The notes under the pieces are model-generated. The model ran no database searches. It worked only from the letters and a program-made list of their open reading frames with translations, and was not told the DNA's origin. DNA of 42,985 nt from Candidatus Rokuibacteriota bacterium (GTDB taxonomy: Bacteria; Methylomirabilota; Methylomirabilia; Rokubacteriales; CSP1-6), in the NCBI GenBank assembly GCA_016193045.1, contig JACPSW010000033.1:1-42985 (forward strand). Direction: 5' to 3'. The translations under genes were made by a program, and so were the position numbers. Positions 26,066 to 35,408 of the stretch are shown here, one piece after another (positions within the stretch are counted from its first letter, which is position 1; every line of letters starts with the position of its first letter).

Positions 26066-26673
26066 GAGGTCGAGACCCGCTCCCCCAGCTTCCGCTCCGT
26101 TCCGGACAGGAGGCGGGCCACGTTGTCCCGGTGCCGCAGCGCGATGATCAGGGCAACGGCGAGCCCCGCCAGGGCGCTACTCCAGTGGTAGCGCCGCAGC
26201 AGCGCCGCGCCGATGGGAACGCAGAGCGCGGCGGCCAGCGAGGCGAGGGAAACGTAGCGAAGGGTCGCGGCCACCGCCACCCAGACGAGGATCGCCGGGA
26301 GGACGGCGAGGGGCATCAAGTAAACGAACGCTCCCAGACTGGTCGCCATTCCCTTCCCGCCCCGGAACCCCAGGAAGACCGACCAGCAGTTACCGGTGAC
26401 GGCCAGCACCGCGCCCACGCCCCCCCACCAGGGCTCCGGCCCCAGCGCCAGCGCGATCCAGGCCGCCGTGTAGCCCTTGGCCGCGTCGAGCAGCAGGGTG
26501 ATCGCCGCCGGCCCCTTCCCGAGGGTGCGGAGCACGTTGGTGGCGCCGATGTTGCCGCTCCCGTGAGTCCGGATGTCCACGCGGAGGACCCTCGCGACAA
26601 GGTAGCCGACCGGCACCGCCCCCACGAGATAGACCAGCACGAGCCCGGCGAGGCTCAGGGGAGTTATGACCAC
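26062..26673 (-). CDS. plsY: Glycerol-3-phosphate acyltransferase PlsY
   Basis: A 203-residue integral membrane acyltransferase that acylates glycerol-3-phosphate with acyl-phosphate to give lysophosphatidic acid. The three PlsY motifs are present: THGSGNIGATNVLR, GFRGGKGMATSLG and the C-terminal HRDNVARLLSGTERK. About five hydrophobic helices alternate with these. GTG 26673 gives the normal N-terminus (ITPLSLAGLVLVYLVGAVPV) and overlaps the pgsA stop by 10 nt; the frame is open upstream only within pgsA. Confidence 0.95.
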   Translation of the reverse strand: MVITPLSLAGLVLVYLVGAVPVGYLVARVLRVDIRTHGSGNIGATNVLRTLGKGPAAITLLLDAAKGYTAAWIALALGPEPWWGGVGAVLAVTGNCWSVFLGFRGGKGMATSLGAFVYLMPLAVLPAILVWVAVAATLRYVSLASLAAALCVPIGAALLRRYHWSSALAGLAVALIIALRHRDNVARLLSGTERKLGERVSTS

Positions 26674-27242
26674 CGCTCGGTATCCCGGACCAGGGCGTGA
26701 TAGTCCGCCTTGCGGAAGAAGCGATAGAAGTAGTCGGCCCCCGAAATCACCGTGAGCGCCAGCGCCACCCAGAGCGCCGCGTACGCGAGCCAGTAGAGCG
26801 GCACGTACTCGATGGGTGGGACGCCCTTCTCGAAGATCAGCAGAGTAATCGCCACGTACTGGGTGGCCGTCTTGTACTTGGCGAGCGTGGATGCCGGGAC
26901 GATGACGCCGACCCACGCCGAGATTCCCCGGAGGGCCGTCACCGCGAACTCCCGGCCGATGATCACCACCGCCATCCAGGCCGGCAGCGTGTCGGTCTGC
27001 ACCAGGGCGATCAGCGCGGCGGCGACGAGGAGCTTGTCCGCGACCGGGTCGAGCAGCTTTCCCAGCGTCGTGACTTGGTTCCTGCGGCGCGCGATCACCC
27101 CGTCCAGCCAGTCGGTGAGCGCTGCCGCGATGAAGATCGCCGCGGCGATCAGGGCATGGATGCGCGACGAGGAAATCAGGAACACGATGACGAGGGGAAC
27201 GAGGACGATCCGGGCCAGCGTGAGGGAGATGGGAATGTTCAC
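26664..27242 (-). CDS. pgsA: CDP-diacylglycerol-glycerol-3-phosphate 3-phosphatidyltransferase
   Basis: A 192-residue membrane enzyme for phosphatidylglycerol-phosphate synthesis. The CDP-alcohol phosphotransferase motif is seen as DWLDGVIARRRNQVTTLG then LLDPVADK (around residues 42-68). It begins with the typical NIPISLTLARIVLVP helix. Start is GTG 27242 with AGGAA upstream. First gene behind the promoter at 27279-27307 and coupled to plsY. Confidence 0.95.
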   Translation of the reverse strand: MNIPISLTLARIVLVPLVIVFLISSSRIHALIAAAIFIAAALTDWLDGVIARRRNQVTTLGKLLDPVADKLLVAAALIALVQTDTLPAWMAVVIIGREFAVTALRGISAWVGVIVPASTLAKYKTATQYVAITLLIFEKGVPPIEYVPLYWLAYAALWVALALTVISGADYFYRFFRKADYHALVRDTERWS

Positions 27243-27278
27243 GTCGTGTTCCTGCCTGCCGAGCCAAAAACCGGGACT

Positions 27279-27307
27279 ATTATGGGTCCCCGCGTCGACC
27301 TTGTCAA
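27279..27307 (-). promoter_or_regulatory. Near-consensus promoter for pgsA-plsY-gpsA-galT
   Basis: TTGACA (27302-27307), 17-nt spacer, CATAAT (27279-27284) on the minus strand. The TGA inside the -35 hexamer is the stop codon of comB, so the promoter overlaps the end of that gene. The pgsA GTG is about 30 nt downstream of the likely start point. Confidence 0.75.
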
Positions 27308-28023
27308 GGTCGCCCGGCGGTGACGCAGCCACCCTGGAGGAGGGGGACGGCGGTCCACGCGTCCACCGCGAGGCAGGCGGCCAGGTCCGCCTGGCGGCCG
27401 CGGCGCGCCAGGTGCCGCCCCCAGTGAGACTCGGAGCGCAGATCGTCCAGCCGGTGGCGGTAATCCCGCGCCGCTCCCCACGCCATCGCCGCCGCGTCGC
27501 TCGGCTCGACCGCCCCGGCGCCCGCCAGCGCATCGATGATCAGACCCGCGCACACCGTGTCCTCGAGCGACGCCGCGCCCGCCTCGCCGGCGCACGCCAG
27601 CGTCAGGTCGCGACCCTGCTCCCGGGCCCACTGGGCCACCCCTTTGACGTTGACGAGCCCGGCGACCGCTGTCACGGCCGCGCCCGACGCCCGGAGCAGC
27701 GCCTTCGTCCCGTTGGTCGTGGTCAGGACGACGGTCTTGCCCGCCACGCGCGGCGCGGTGTACTCGGGCGGCGAGTTGCCGAGGTCGAACCCGTCGATCG
27801 GGTCGCCGCCGCGCTCCCCCGCGAGGAGGACCTCGCCCCGGGGAAACTGGCGGGCGCGCTCGCGGGCGTCCTCCGGCGTCAGAGTGGGGACGATGGCCCG
27901 GCAGCCGTTGGCGAGCGCCGTCACGATCGTGGTCGCGGCTCGGAAGACATCGATGACGACCGCGGTCCGGGCCTGAAGATCCACCCCGAGCTCCGCCGGG
28001 GTCAGCACCACGTGGACGCGCAC
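27304..28023 (-). CDS. comB: 2-phosphosulfolactate phosphatase family protein (ComB)
   Basis: A 239-residue protein of the ComB family, named for Mg-dependent dephosphorylation of 2-phosphosulfolactate in archaeal coenzyme M synthesis. Motifs seen: VVIDVFRAATTIVTALANG, LLAGERGGDPIDGFDLGNSP and TVVLTTTNGTKAL. Start is GTG 28023, 4 nt after the argG stop, so it is the last gene of the arginine operon. No ComA or ComC gene is present and bacteria rarely make coenzyme M, so the true substrate here is uncertain. Its stop codon is part of the pgsA promoter -35 box. Confidence 0.88.
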   Translation of the reverse strand: MRVHVVLTPAELGVDLQARTAVVIDVFRAATTIVTALANGCRAIVPTLTPEDARERARQFPRGEVLLAGERGGDPIDGFDLGNSPPEYTAPRVAGKTVVLTTTNGTKALLRASGAAVTAVAGLVNVKGVAQWAREQGRDLTLACAGEAGAASLEDTVCAGLIIDALAGAGAVEPSDAAAMAWGAARDYRHRLDDLRSESHWGRHLARRGRQADLAACLAVDAWTAVPLLQGGCVTAGRP

Positions 28024-28027
28024 CGGC

Positions 28028-29239
28028 CTAGCCCCGGCGGTCGCGGAGGGCGCGGATCCTGAGGCGGAGCGCGTTGAGGTTGATGAAGCCCTCGGCGTCC
28101 TTTTGCCGGTACACCTGGTCGGCTTCGAACGTGGCGAAATCCGGCCGGTAGAGGCTCTTCGGCGATTTGCGCCCCAGCACGCTGATGCCGCCCTTGTAGA
28201 GTCTGAGCCGCGCAGTGCCGGTCACGTCCTGCTGGGCCTCGTCCATCAGGCGCTGGAGCGCCGCGCGCTCGGGGGAGAACCAGTAGCCGTAGTAGATCAT
28301 CTCCGCGTAGCGGGGCGTGAGGGAATCGCGCAGATGGAGGAGTTCGCGGTCCAGCGTCAGCGACTCGAGGGCACGGTGGGCCGTGTGGAGGATCGAGCCG
28401 CCCGGCGTCTCGTACACCCCGCGGGACTTTATCCCCACGTAGCGGTTCTCGACCAGATCGACCCGCCCGATGCCGTGCTCGGCGCCGAGGCGGTTGAGCC
28501 GCTCCAGGAGCGCGACCGGGCCGAGGGGCCGCCCGTCCACGGCGACGGGATCGCCCCCCTCAAAATCGATCACGACCTCGCCGGCGACGTCAGGCGCCTC
28601 TTCGGGGGCGGCCGTGAGGAGGAACATCTTGGGGGGTGGCTCGGCCCACGGGTCCTCCAGGATCCCCCCCTCGTAGGAGACGTGGAAGAGGTTGCGGTCC
28701 GTCGAGTACGGGCGGTCGGCGGTGACGGGGACGGGAATGTCGTGGCGCTGGGCGAAGGCGATGAGGGCCGAACGCGAGTCGAGCTCCCACTCCCGCCACG
28801 GGGCGATGACCGCAAGCTGGGGCGCCAGGGCCGCGTAGGCGAGCTCGAAGCGGACCTGATCGTTGCCCTTGCCCGTCGCCCCGTGCGCCAGCGCGTCGGC
28901 GCCCTCCCGGAGGGCGATCTCCACCTGGCGCTTGGCGATGAGCGGCCGGGCAATGGAGGTGCCCAAGAGGTAGCCGCCTTCGTACACGGCGTTGGCGCGG
29001 AGCATCGGGAAGACGAAGTCGCGCGCGAACTCCTCCCGGAGGTCCTCGACGAACGCGCGGGCGGCGCCGGTCTTCAGCGCCTTGTCCCGGACCGTGAGCA
29101 GCTCCTCCCCCTGCCCGAGGTCGGCGCAGAAGGCGATGACCTCGCAGCGGTACGTCTCGATGAGCCACCGGAGGATGACGGAGGTGTCCAGGCCCCCCGA
29201 GTACGCGAGCACGACCTTCTTGGGAGAGCGCGGGGCCAT
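28028..29239 (-). CDS. argG: Argininosuccinate synthase
   Basis: A 403-residue ATP-dependent ligase joining citrulline and aspartate. The ATP pyrophosphatase P-loop is [15 protein letters not shown] at the N-terminus; [16 protein letters not shown] and [20 protein letters not shown] are characteristic, as is [24 protein letters not shown], given here in part as [19 protein letters not shown]. Full length for the family. It is the fifth gene of argB-argD-argF-small gene-argG; argininosuccinate lyase (argH) is not in the window. Confidence 0.97.
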   Translation of the reverse strand: MAPRSPKKVVLAYSGGLDTSVILRWLIETYRCEVIAFCADLGQGEELLTVRDKALKTGAARAFVEDLREEFARDFVFPMLRANAVYEGGYLLGTSIARPLIAKRQVEIALREGADALAHGATGKGNDQVRFELAYAALAPQLAVIAPWREWELDSRSALIAFAQRHDIPVPVTADRPYSTDRNLFHVSYEGGILEDPWAEPPPKMFLLTAAPEEAPDVAGEVVIDFEGGDPVAVDGRPLGPVALLERLNRLGAEHGIGRVDLVENRYVGIKSRGVYETPGGSILHTAHRALESLTLDRELLHLRDSLTPRYAEMIYYGYWFSPERAALQRLMDEAQQDVTGTARLRLYKGGISVLGRKSPKSLYRPDFATFEADQVYRQKDAEGFINLNALRLRIRALRDRRG

Positions 29240-29248
29240 CGGCGCGAC

Positions 29249-29536
29249 CTACGGGAGCCGGAAGGCGACGTCCCGCGGTTTGGCGGCCGCGGGGGCCTGG
29301 GCGCGGAGGGTGATGCGCTTGATGCTGTAGTACAGAAGGTAGATCTGCCGGGGGCCGTCCTCGTCGTGGGCCAGGAGGCAGAGCCAGTTCTCCCTCGTCT
29401 GGAGGAGACTGCGGACGTACAGGAGGCTCCCGTCGTCGAGCAGGAACTCGATCACGGGACTGGCGATCTTGCGCTCGCGCGCGAAGCCCCTCGCCTGGTC
29501 GAGGAAGTGCTGCTCGAAGAACGCCCGGTCAAACAT
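29249..29536 (-). CDS. Small conserved-looking protein of unknown function in the arginine operon
   Basis: A 95-residue soluble protein that I do not recognise. It has a GGAGG ribosome-binding site 5 nt before its ATG, overlaps the argF stop by 8 nt and ends 9 nt before argG, so it is almost certainly translated. The middle has alternating strands (VIEFLLDDGSLLYVRSLLQT, then NWLCLLAHD, RQIYLLYYSIKRITL), suggesting a small beta-rich fold. No cysteine pair, signal peptide or membrane helix is visible. A role linked to arginine synthesis is inferred from position alone. Confidence 0.75.
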   Translation of the reverse strand: MFDRAFFEQHFLDQARGFARERKIASPVIEFLLDDGSLLYVRSLLQTRENWLCLLAHDEDGPRQIYLLYYSIKRITLRAQAPAAAKPRDVAFRLP

Positions 29537-30446
29537 CCCCGCCTCCCAGGAGGTGGAGCATGACCGCCTTCTGGGCGTGCAGCCGGTTCTCCGATTGATC
29601 CAGCACGACGCTCTGGGGCCCGTCCAGCACCCCGTCGGTGATCTCCTCCCCCCGGTGCGCCGGCAGGCAGTGCATGACGAGGGCGCCCGGCCGGGCGAGC
29701 TCCAGGAGCCGCTCGTTGAGCTGGTAGCGCCGGAACGCCTCGAGCCGCTGCTCGCGCTCGGCCTCCTGCCCCATGCTGATCCAGACGTCGGTGTAGACCA
29801 CGTCTGCGCCCTCGACGGCCTCGCGGGGCTCCGTGGTCAGCGTCAGGCGGCCTCCGAGGTCGCGCGCCCGCGCCTGGATCTGGGGATGCGGCGCGTAGCC
29901 CGGCGGCGTCGCCATCGACAGGGGGGTGCCCAGGAGGGCGGCCAGCAGGAGGAGCGAGTGGCACACGTTGTTCCCGTCGCCGATCCAGGCGAGCCGGGTG
30001 CGCCCGAGATCCATCCCCCGCTCCCAGAGCGTGAAAAAGTCGGCGAGGGCCTGGCAGGGGTGCTCGAGGTCCGAGAGCCCGTTGATGACAGGCACGGTCG
30101 CGTGGGCCGCCAGCGCCTCGACGGTGGCGTGGCGGTAGGTCCGCGCGGTGATGATATCCACCCAGCGGCTCAGGTTGCGGGCGATGTCGGGGACCGACTC
30201 GCGGACGCCGAGGCCGATCTCCTGGGCGGAGAGGTACACGGCGGCGCCGCCCAGCTGGACCATTCCCACCTCGAAGGTGACGCGCGTGCGGAGCGAGGCC
30301 TTCTCGAAGATCAGGGCCATCGTCCGGCCGGCCAGGGGCGTGCCGCGGTCGCCCCCCTTTTGACGGGCCTTCAGCGCTGCCGTCAGCCGGAACAACTGGA
30401 GGGCGTCGTCCCGACTGAGGTCGCCGATCGACAGGAAATGGCTCAT
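29529..30446 (-). CDS. argF: Ornithine carbamoyltransferase
   Basis: About 305 residues. It makes citrulline from ornithine and carbamoyl phosphate. The carbamoyl-phosphate site is FEKASLRTRVTFE (the usual STRTR is SLRTR here), DLEHPCQALADF provides the second site, and HCLPAHRGEEI is the ornithine-loop cysteine motif. ATG 30446 (MSHFLSIGDLS) matches the family N-terminus; ATG 30458 four codons upstream is an alternative, overlapping closer to argD. Coupled to argD upstream and to the small gene downstream. Confidence 0.96.
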   Translation of the reverse strand: MSHFLSIGDLSRDDALQLFRLTAALKARQKGGDRGTPLAGRTMALIFEKASLRTRVTFEVGMVQLGGAAVYLSAQEIGLGVRESVPDIARNLSRWVDIITARTYRHATVEALAAHATVPVINGLSDLEHPCQALADFFTLWERGMDLGRTRLAWIGDGNNVCHSLLLLAALLGTPLSMATPPGYAPHPQIQARARDLGGRLTLTTEPREAVEGADVVYTDVWISMGQEAEREQRLEAFRRYQLNERLLELARPGALVMHCLPAHRGEEITDGVLDGPQSVVLDQSENRLHAQKAVMLHLLGGGDV

Positions 30447-30459
30447 GCGCCCGCCCATC

Positions 30460-31650
30460 TCATGCCTTTGCGAGGGCGCCGTCCAGAATGGTCAGGGCGC
30501 GGTCGCACGTCGCTTCGTCGACGATGAGCGGCGGCGCGAGCCTCAACACCGTGTCGCCCGCGGTCAGGACCAGCAGGCCCGCCTCCCGGCATGCGACGAC
30601 GATCGGGGCCGCGGGCCGGGTCAGCTGGATCCCGATCAGCAGGCCCTTTCCGCGCACCTCTTGGATGATGGAGTGCTGCGCTTTGAGGGTGAGGAGACCG
30701 TTCGTCAGGTGACGGCCCATCCGCGCCGCGCGCTCGGGGAGCTTTTCCTCGAGGAGCGTCGTGAGCGTGGCGATCGCCACCGAGGCGACGAAGGGGGTGC
30801 CGCCGAAGGTGGAGGCATGGGTGCCGGCCGTGAGCCCCCGGGCAACCGGATCGCGCGCGACCATGGCGCCGATCGGAACGCCGTTCGCCAGCCCCTTGGC
30901 GAGCGTCATGATATCGGGCTCCACGCCCCAGTGCTGGTACCCCCAGAGCGTCCCGGTCCGCCCCATGCCCGTCTGGACCTCGTCCAGGATCAAGAGCGCG
31001 CCGGCCTCGTCGCAGAGCTTTCTCAGGCCGGGGAGGTACCCGTCATCGGGCACGTTGACCCCGCCCTCCCCCTGAACCGGCTCCACGAGCACGGCGGCGG
31101 TGCGGTTGTCCAGGGCCCGCTCGACGGCGCGCAGGTCGTTGAAGGGCACGTGCTTGAACCCCGGCATGAGCGGCTCGAAGCCATGGCGGTACTTCTCCTG
31201 TCCCGTGGCGGTCACCGTGGCGAGGGTGCGCCCGTGGAAGGAATTCTGCATCGCGATGACCTCGTAGCGATCGCTCGCGAAGTGCTCGCGGCAGTAGCGC
31301 CGGACCAGCTTGATGGCCGCCTCGTTGGCCTCGGCGCCCGAGTTGCAGAAGAAGACCCGGTCGCCGAACGATTGCTCGCAGAGCAGGCGCGCGAGATGAG
31401 TCTGGGGGGCCGTATGGAAGAGGTTGGACACGTGGAGCAGCGTCCCGGCCGCCTCCCGGATGGCTCCCGTGACGCGCGGGTGGCAGTGCCCGAGCGCGAC
31501 CACGGCGATGCCGGCGGTGAAATCCAGGTACTCGCGCCCATCGGAATCCCAGACGCGGACCCCCTCGCCGCGGACCAGGCAGATGGGGGCCCGGGAGTAC
31601 GTCGGGACGTGATACCGCTCGGACCACTCGAGGAGCGTCTTGGTGTCCAC
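30460..31650 (-). CDS. argD: Acetylornithine aminotransferase
   Basis: A PLP-dependent class-III aminotransferase of 396 residues if started at GTG 31650. Motifs: FCNSGAEANEAAIKLVRRY (PLP phosphate site), NSFHGRTLATVTATGQ, LILDEVQTGMGRTG (cofactor aspartate), and TLAKGLANGVPIGA with the Schiff-base lysine. GTG 31650 was preferred because it removes an atypical N-terminal extension and sits 10 nt after the argB stop behind a GGAGG; an ATG at 31683 would overlap argB by 23 nt. Third step of the acetylated arginine pathway, in line with argB. Confidence 0.95.
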   Translation of the reverse strand: MDTKTLLEWSERYHVPTYSRAPICLVRGEGVRVWDSDGREYLDFTAGIAVVALGHCHPRVTGAIREAAGTLLHVSNLFHTAPQTHLARLLCEQSFGDRVFFCNSGAEANEAAIKLVRRYCREHFASDRYEVIAMQNSFHGRTLATVTATGQEKYRHGFEPLMPGFKHVPFNDLRAVERALDNRTAAVLVEPVQGEGGVNVPDDGYLPGLRKLCDEAGALLILDEVQTGMGRTGTLWGYQHWGVEPDIMTLAKGLANGVPIGAMVARDPVARGLTAGTHASTFGGTPFVASVAIATLTTLLEEKLPERAARMGRHLTNGLLTLKAQHSIIQEVRGKGLLIGIQLTRPAAPIVVACREAGLLVLTAGDTVLRLAPPLIVDEATCDRALTILDGALAKA

Positions 31651-31660
31651 GGCCTCCCCC

Positions 31661-32593
<933 letters not shown>

Positions 32594-33946
32594 TCACAGA
32601 ATATAGCGGGAGAGGTCTTCGTCTTTGATGACGTCGGCCAGGTGCGTGTGGACGTAGCCCGCGTCGATGGACAGCTCCTTGCCGGGCATGTCGGGCGCGG
32701 CGAACGAGATCTCTTCCAGGAGCTTCTCCATGATCGTGTAGAGCCGCCGGGCGCCGATATTCTCCGCGCGCTGGTTGACGAGCGTCGCCAGCTCGGCCAC
32801 GGCGTCCACCGAGTCGGGGGTGAAGTGCAGCGTGACTCCTTCGGTGTTCAGCAGCTCGATGTACTGCCGGATCAGCGCGTTCTGGGGCTCGGTCAGGATG
32901 CGGATGAAGTCCTCCCGGGTCAGCGGGTCCAGCTCCACCCGGATCGGAAACCGTCCCTGCATCTCGGGAATGAGGTCCGACGGCTTGGCCACGTGGAAGG
33001 CCCCGGCCGCGATGAAGAGGATATGGTCGGTCTTGACCGGCCCGTACTTCGTCGTCACCGTGGAGCCCTCGACGATGGGGAGCAGGTCGCGCTGGACGCC
33101 CTCGCGCGAGACGTCCGGCCCGTGGCCCGCCTCGCGCCCCGCGATCTTGTCCAGCTCGTCGAGAAACACGATGCCCGAGTTCTCGACCCGATGGACCGCC
33201 TGGGCGACGACCTCCTCCATGTCCACGAGCTTCTGGGCTTCCTCCTGGGCCAGGAGGCGCCTGGCCTCGGCCACCTTGACCTTCCGGCGCCGGGTCTTGG
33301 TCGGAAGCATGGTGGAGAGCATCTCGCGGAGATTGATCCCCATCTCCTCCATCCCCTGCCCCGAAAAAATCTCGACGATAGGGGTCGCCTGGGACTGGAT
33401 CTCCAGCTCGATCAGTCGCTCGTCCATCTTTCCCGCCCTGAGCTGGGCGCGCAGCTTGTCCTTCGTCGCCTGGCGGGACGCCTCGGGCGAGACCTCTTCC
33501 AGCGTCTGGCTCTGAAACTGCTCCGACTTGCGGCGGGGCAGCAAGAGATCCAGCAGGCGCTCCTCGGCGAGGGCCTCGGCCTTCTCGCGCACCGCTCCCG
33601 CCATCTCGGCCTTCACCATGCTGACGGCGAGTTCCGTGAGGTCGCGGATCATGGACTCGACGTCCCGCCCCACGTACCCGACTTCGGTGTACTTGGAGGC
33701 CTCCACTTTGAGAAATGGGGCCTGGGCCAGCTTCGCGAGGCGGCGGGCGATCTCGGTCTTCCCCACCCCGGTGGGTCCGATCATGATGATGTTCTTCGGG
33801 GCCACCTCGTCCCTCAGCTCCGGGGGGAGCTTCTGCCGGCGCCAGCGGTTCCGGAGAGCGATGGCCACGGCGCGCTTGGCCCGCTCCTGACCGATGATGT
33901 AGCGGTCCAGCTCGATCACGATCTGGGCGGGAGTCAGCGGGGCCAT
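32594..33946 (-). CDS. hslU: ATP-dependent protease ATPase subunit HslU (ClpY)
   Basis: A 450-residue AAA+ unfoldase that feeds substrates to HslV. The N-terminus [20 protein letters not shown] is typical, Walker A is [15 protein letters not shown], Walker B is [12 protein letters not shown], and the I-domain (about 110-240) is charged and helical. The family C-terminus ending in RYIL, which docks into HslV, is intact. ATG 33946 has GGGGGA upstream and matches the family; an upstream ATG at 33967 overlaps the hslV stop by 4 nt and is possible. Confidence 0.96.
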   Translation of the reverse strand: MAPLTPAQIVIELDRYIIGQERAKRAVAIALRNRWRRQKLPPELRDEVAPKNIIMIGPTGVGKTEIARRLAKLAQAPFLKVEASKYTEVGYVGRDVESMIRDLTELAVSMVKAEMAGAVREKAEALAEERLLDLLLPRRKSEQFQSQTLEEVSPEASRQATKDKLRAQLRAGKMDERLIELEIQSQATPIVEIFSGQGMEEMGINLREMLSTMLPTKTRRRKVKVAEARRLLAQEEAQKLVDMEEVVAQAVHRVENSGIVFLDELDKIAGREAGHGPDVSREGVQRDLLPIVEGSTVTTKYGPVKTDHILFIAAGAFHVAKPSDLIPEMQGRFPIRVELDPLTREDFIRILTEPQNALIRQYIELLNTEGVTLHFTPDSVDAVAELATLVNQRAENIGARRLYTIMEKLLEEISFAAPDMPGKELSIDAGYVHTHLADVIKDEDLSRYIL

Positions 33947-33963
33947 CGGGTCCCCCGGGTGTT

Positions 33964-34488
33964 TCATAGTTCTTCGATCGTGATGCGGTCGTTCGTGTAC
34001 ACGCAGATGGCCGCGGCGATCCGCATCGCCTCTTCGACGATCTGCTTGGCGTCGAGGTCCGAGTGCGCCATCAAGGCGCGCGCGGCGGCGAGAGCGAAGG
34101 GGCCGCCCGAGCCGATCCCGACCACACCGTCGTCGGGCTCGATCACCTCGCCGGTCCCGGAGAGGATGAAGGAGCGCTCCTGGTCGGCCACCGCGAGGAG
34201 CGCCTCGAGGCGCCGCAGGACCCGATCGGTGCGCCAGTCCTTGGCGAGCTCCACGGCGGCCCGCGACAGGTTCCCGCGGTACTCCTCGAGGCGGGCCTCG
34301 AACTTCTCGAAGAGGGCGAAGGCATCGGCGGCGGCCCCCGCGAAGCCCGCGAGCACCCGGTCGTGGTAGATCTTCCTCACCTTGCGGGCTCCCGCCTTGA
34401 CGATCGTCGGACCGATGGACACCTGGCCGTCGCCCGCCAGCGCCACTTTCCCCTTGTGGCGCACCGACACCACCGTCGTCCCCCTCAT
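33964..34488 (-). CDS. hslV: ATP-dependent protease peptidase subunit HslV (ClpQ)
   Basis: A 174-residue threonine peptidase with a proteasome-beta-like fold. The N-terminus [20 protein letters not shown] contains the conserved TTVVSVR; the catalytic Thr is exposed after removal of the leading residues. GDGQVS and the [16 protein letters not shown] segment are present. ATG 34488 gives the standard protein. A further in-frame ATG at 34551 overlaps the xerC stop by 4 nt and would add a 21-residue Gly-rich leader. It is upstream of hslU and downstream of xerC, the usual order in many bacteria. Confidence 0.95.
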   Translation of the reverse strand: MRGTTVVSVRHKGKVALAGDGQVSIGPTIVKAGARKVRKIYHDRVLAGFAGAAADAFALFEKFEARLEEYRGNLSRAAVELAKDWRTDRVLRRLEALLAVADQERSFILSGTGEVIEPDDGVVGIGSGGPFALAAARALMAHSDLDAKQIVEEAMRIAAAICVYTNDRITIEEL

Positions 34489-34547
34489 CCGGAGGAAGTC
34501 CCCACCCCCTCCGGTTCCTCCCCCGGCGGCAGAACACCTCGGCGGGA

Positions 34548-35408
34548 TCATGCGTGGGCTCGCGGGTGGGCGGCGTCGTACACCCGCATGAGGTGGTCGG
34601 CGCTGACGTGCGTGTAGCGCTGGGTCGTGGACAACCGGCTGTGGCCGAGCAGATCCTGGATCAACCGGAGATCGGCGCCGGCGTCGAGCATGTGGGTGGC
34701 GAAGGTATGCCGGAGGGTGTGCGGCGTCACGCGGCGCGTGAGCCCGGCGGCGCGGCTCGTGGCCTTGACGATGCGGTGGATGCTCCTGGCCGTGAGGCGC
34801 CCGCCCCGGAGGTTCTCAAAGAGCGGGCCGTCGGCCTGCGCGCGCGCGCCCAGGTAGGCGTCCAGCGCCTGGAGGGCGGCGTCGCCCACGGGAATCACCC
34901 GCTCCTTCGCGCCCTTGCCGCGCACCCGGATCGTGGCCCCGGTCCGATCGAGATCGGCCAGGTCCAGGCCACAGAGCTCTGCCACCCGCGCGCCCGTGGC
35001 ATAGAGCATCTCGACAATCGCCCGGTCGCGCGCCGCGGCGGGATGCTCGAGCAGGAGCGTGGCCTCGTCGATCGGCAGGAAAGAGACGAGCCGCTTCGGG
35101 AGCCGCGGCGGGGTGACCTCCCGCGCCGGGTTCTTGGGGAGCCCGCCGCGCCGGGTCAGGAAGGCCAGGCAGCTCCGGATGGCCGCCAGCTTGCGCGCGA
35201 TGGAGGGGCGGGAGAGGCCGGCCTCGTAGAGTCGCGCCAGGTACCGGCGCAGGAGTCGCGCGTCCACGTGCGCCAGCTGGCCGACGTGCCGCCCCGCGAG
35301 GAAGCGGCGGAACTGCGCCAGGTCCGTCCGGTAGCTTCGAAGCGTGTGGGCTGACGCACCCCGCTCGACCGCCTGGTACCGGAGAAACGCCTCAACGGGA
35401 TCCCTCAT
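34548..35408 (-). CDS. xerC: Tyrosine recombinase XerC
   Basis: A 286-residue site-specific recombinase that resolves chromosome dimers at dif. The N-terminal SAM-like domain (1-95) is followed by the catalytic domain. Active-site residues are visible: R141 (TGARVAEL), K165 (RGKGAKER), H230/R233 ([12 protein letters not shown]), H256 ([10 protein letters not shown]) and nucleophile Y265 (TQRYTHV). ATG 35408 overlaps the topA stop by 4 nt. The topA-xerC-hslV-hslU order is common in bacteria and argues for housekeeping XerC rather than a mobile integrase. Confidence 0.95.
   Translation of the reverse strand: MRDPVEAFLRYQAVERGASAHTLRSYRTDLAQFRRFLAGRHVGQLAHVDARLLRRYLARLYEAGLSRPSIARKLAAIRSCLAFLTRRGGLPKNPAREVTPPRLPKRLVSFLPIDEATLLLEHPAAARDRAIVEMLYATGARVAELCGLDLADLDRTGATIRVRGKGAKERVIPVGDAALQALDAYLGARAQADGPLFENLRGGRLTARSIHRIVKATSRAAGLTRRVTPHTLRHTFATHMLDAGADLRLIQDLLGHSRLSTTQRYTHVSADHLMRVYDAAHPRAHA

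Noticed and set aside
34548..35408. Tyrosine recombinase as an integrase of a mobile island
   Set aside because: It sits in the conserved topA-xerC-hslVU housekeeping order; no attachment-site duplication or phage gene is nearby despite the tRNA genes at 23.7-24.0 kb.
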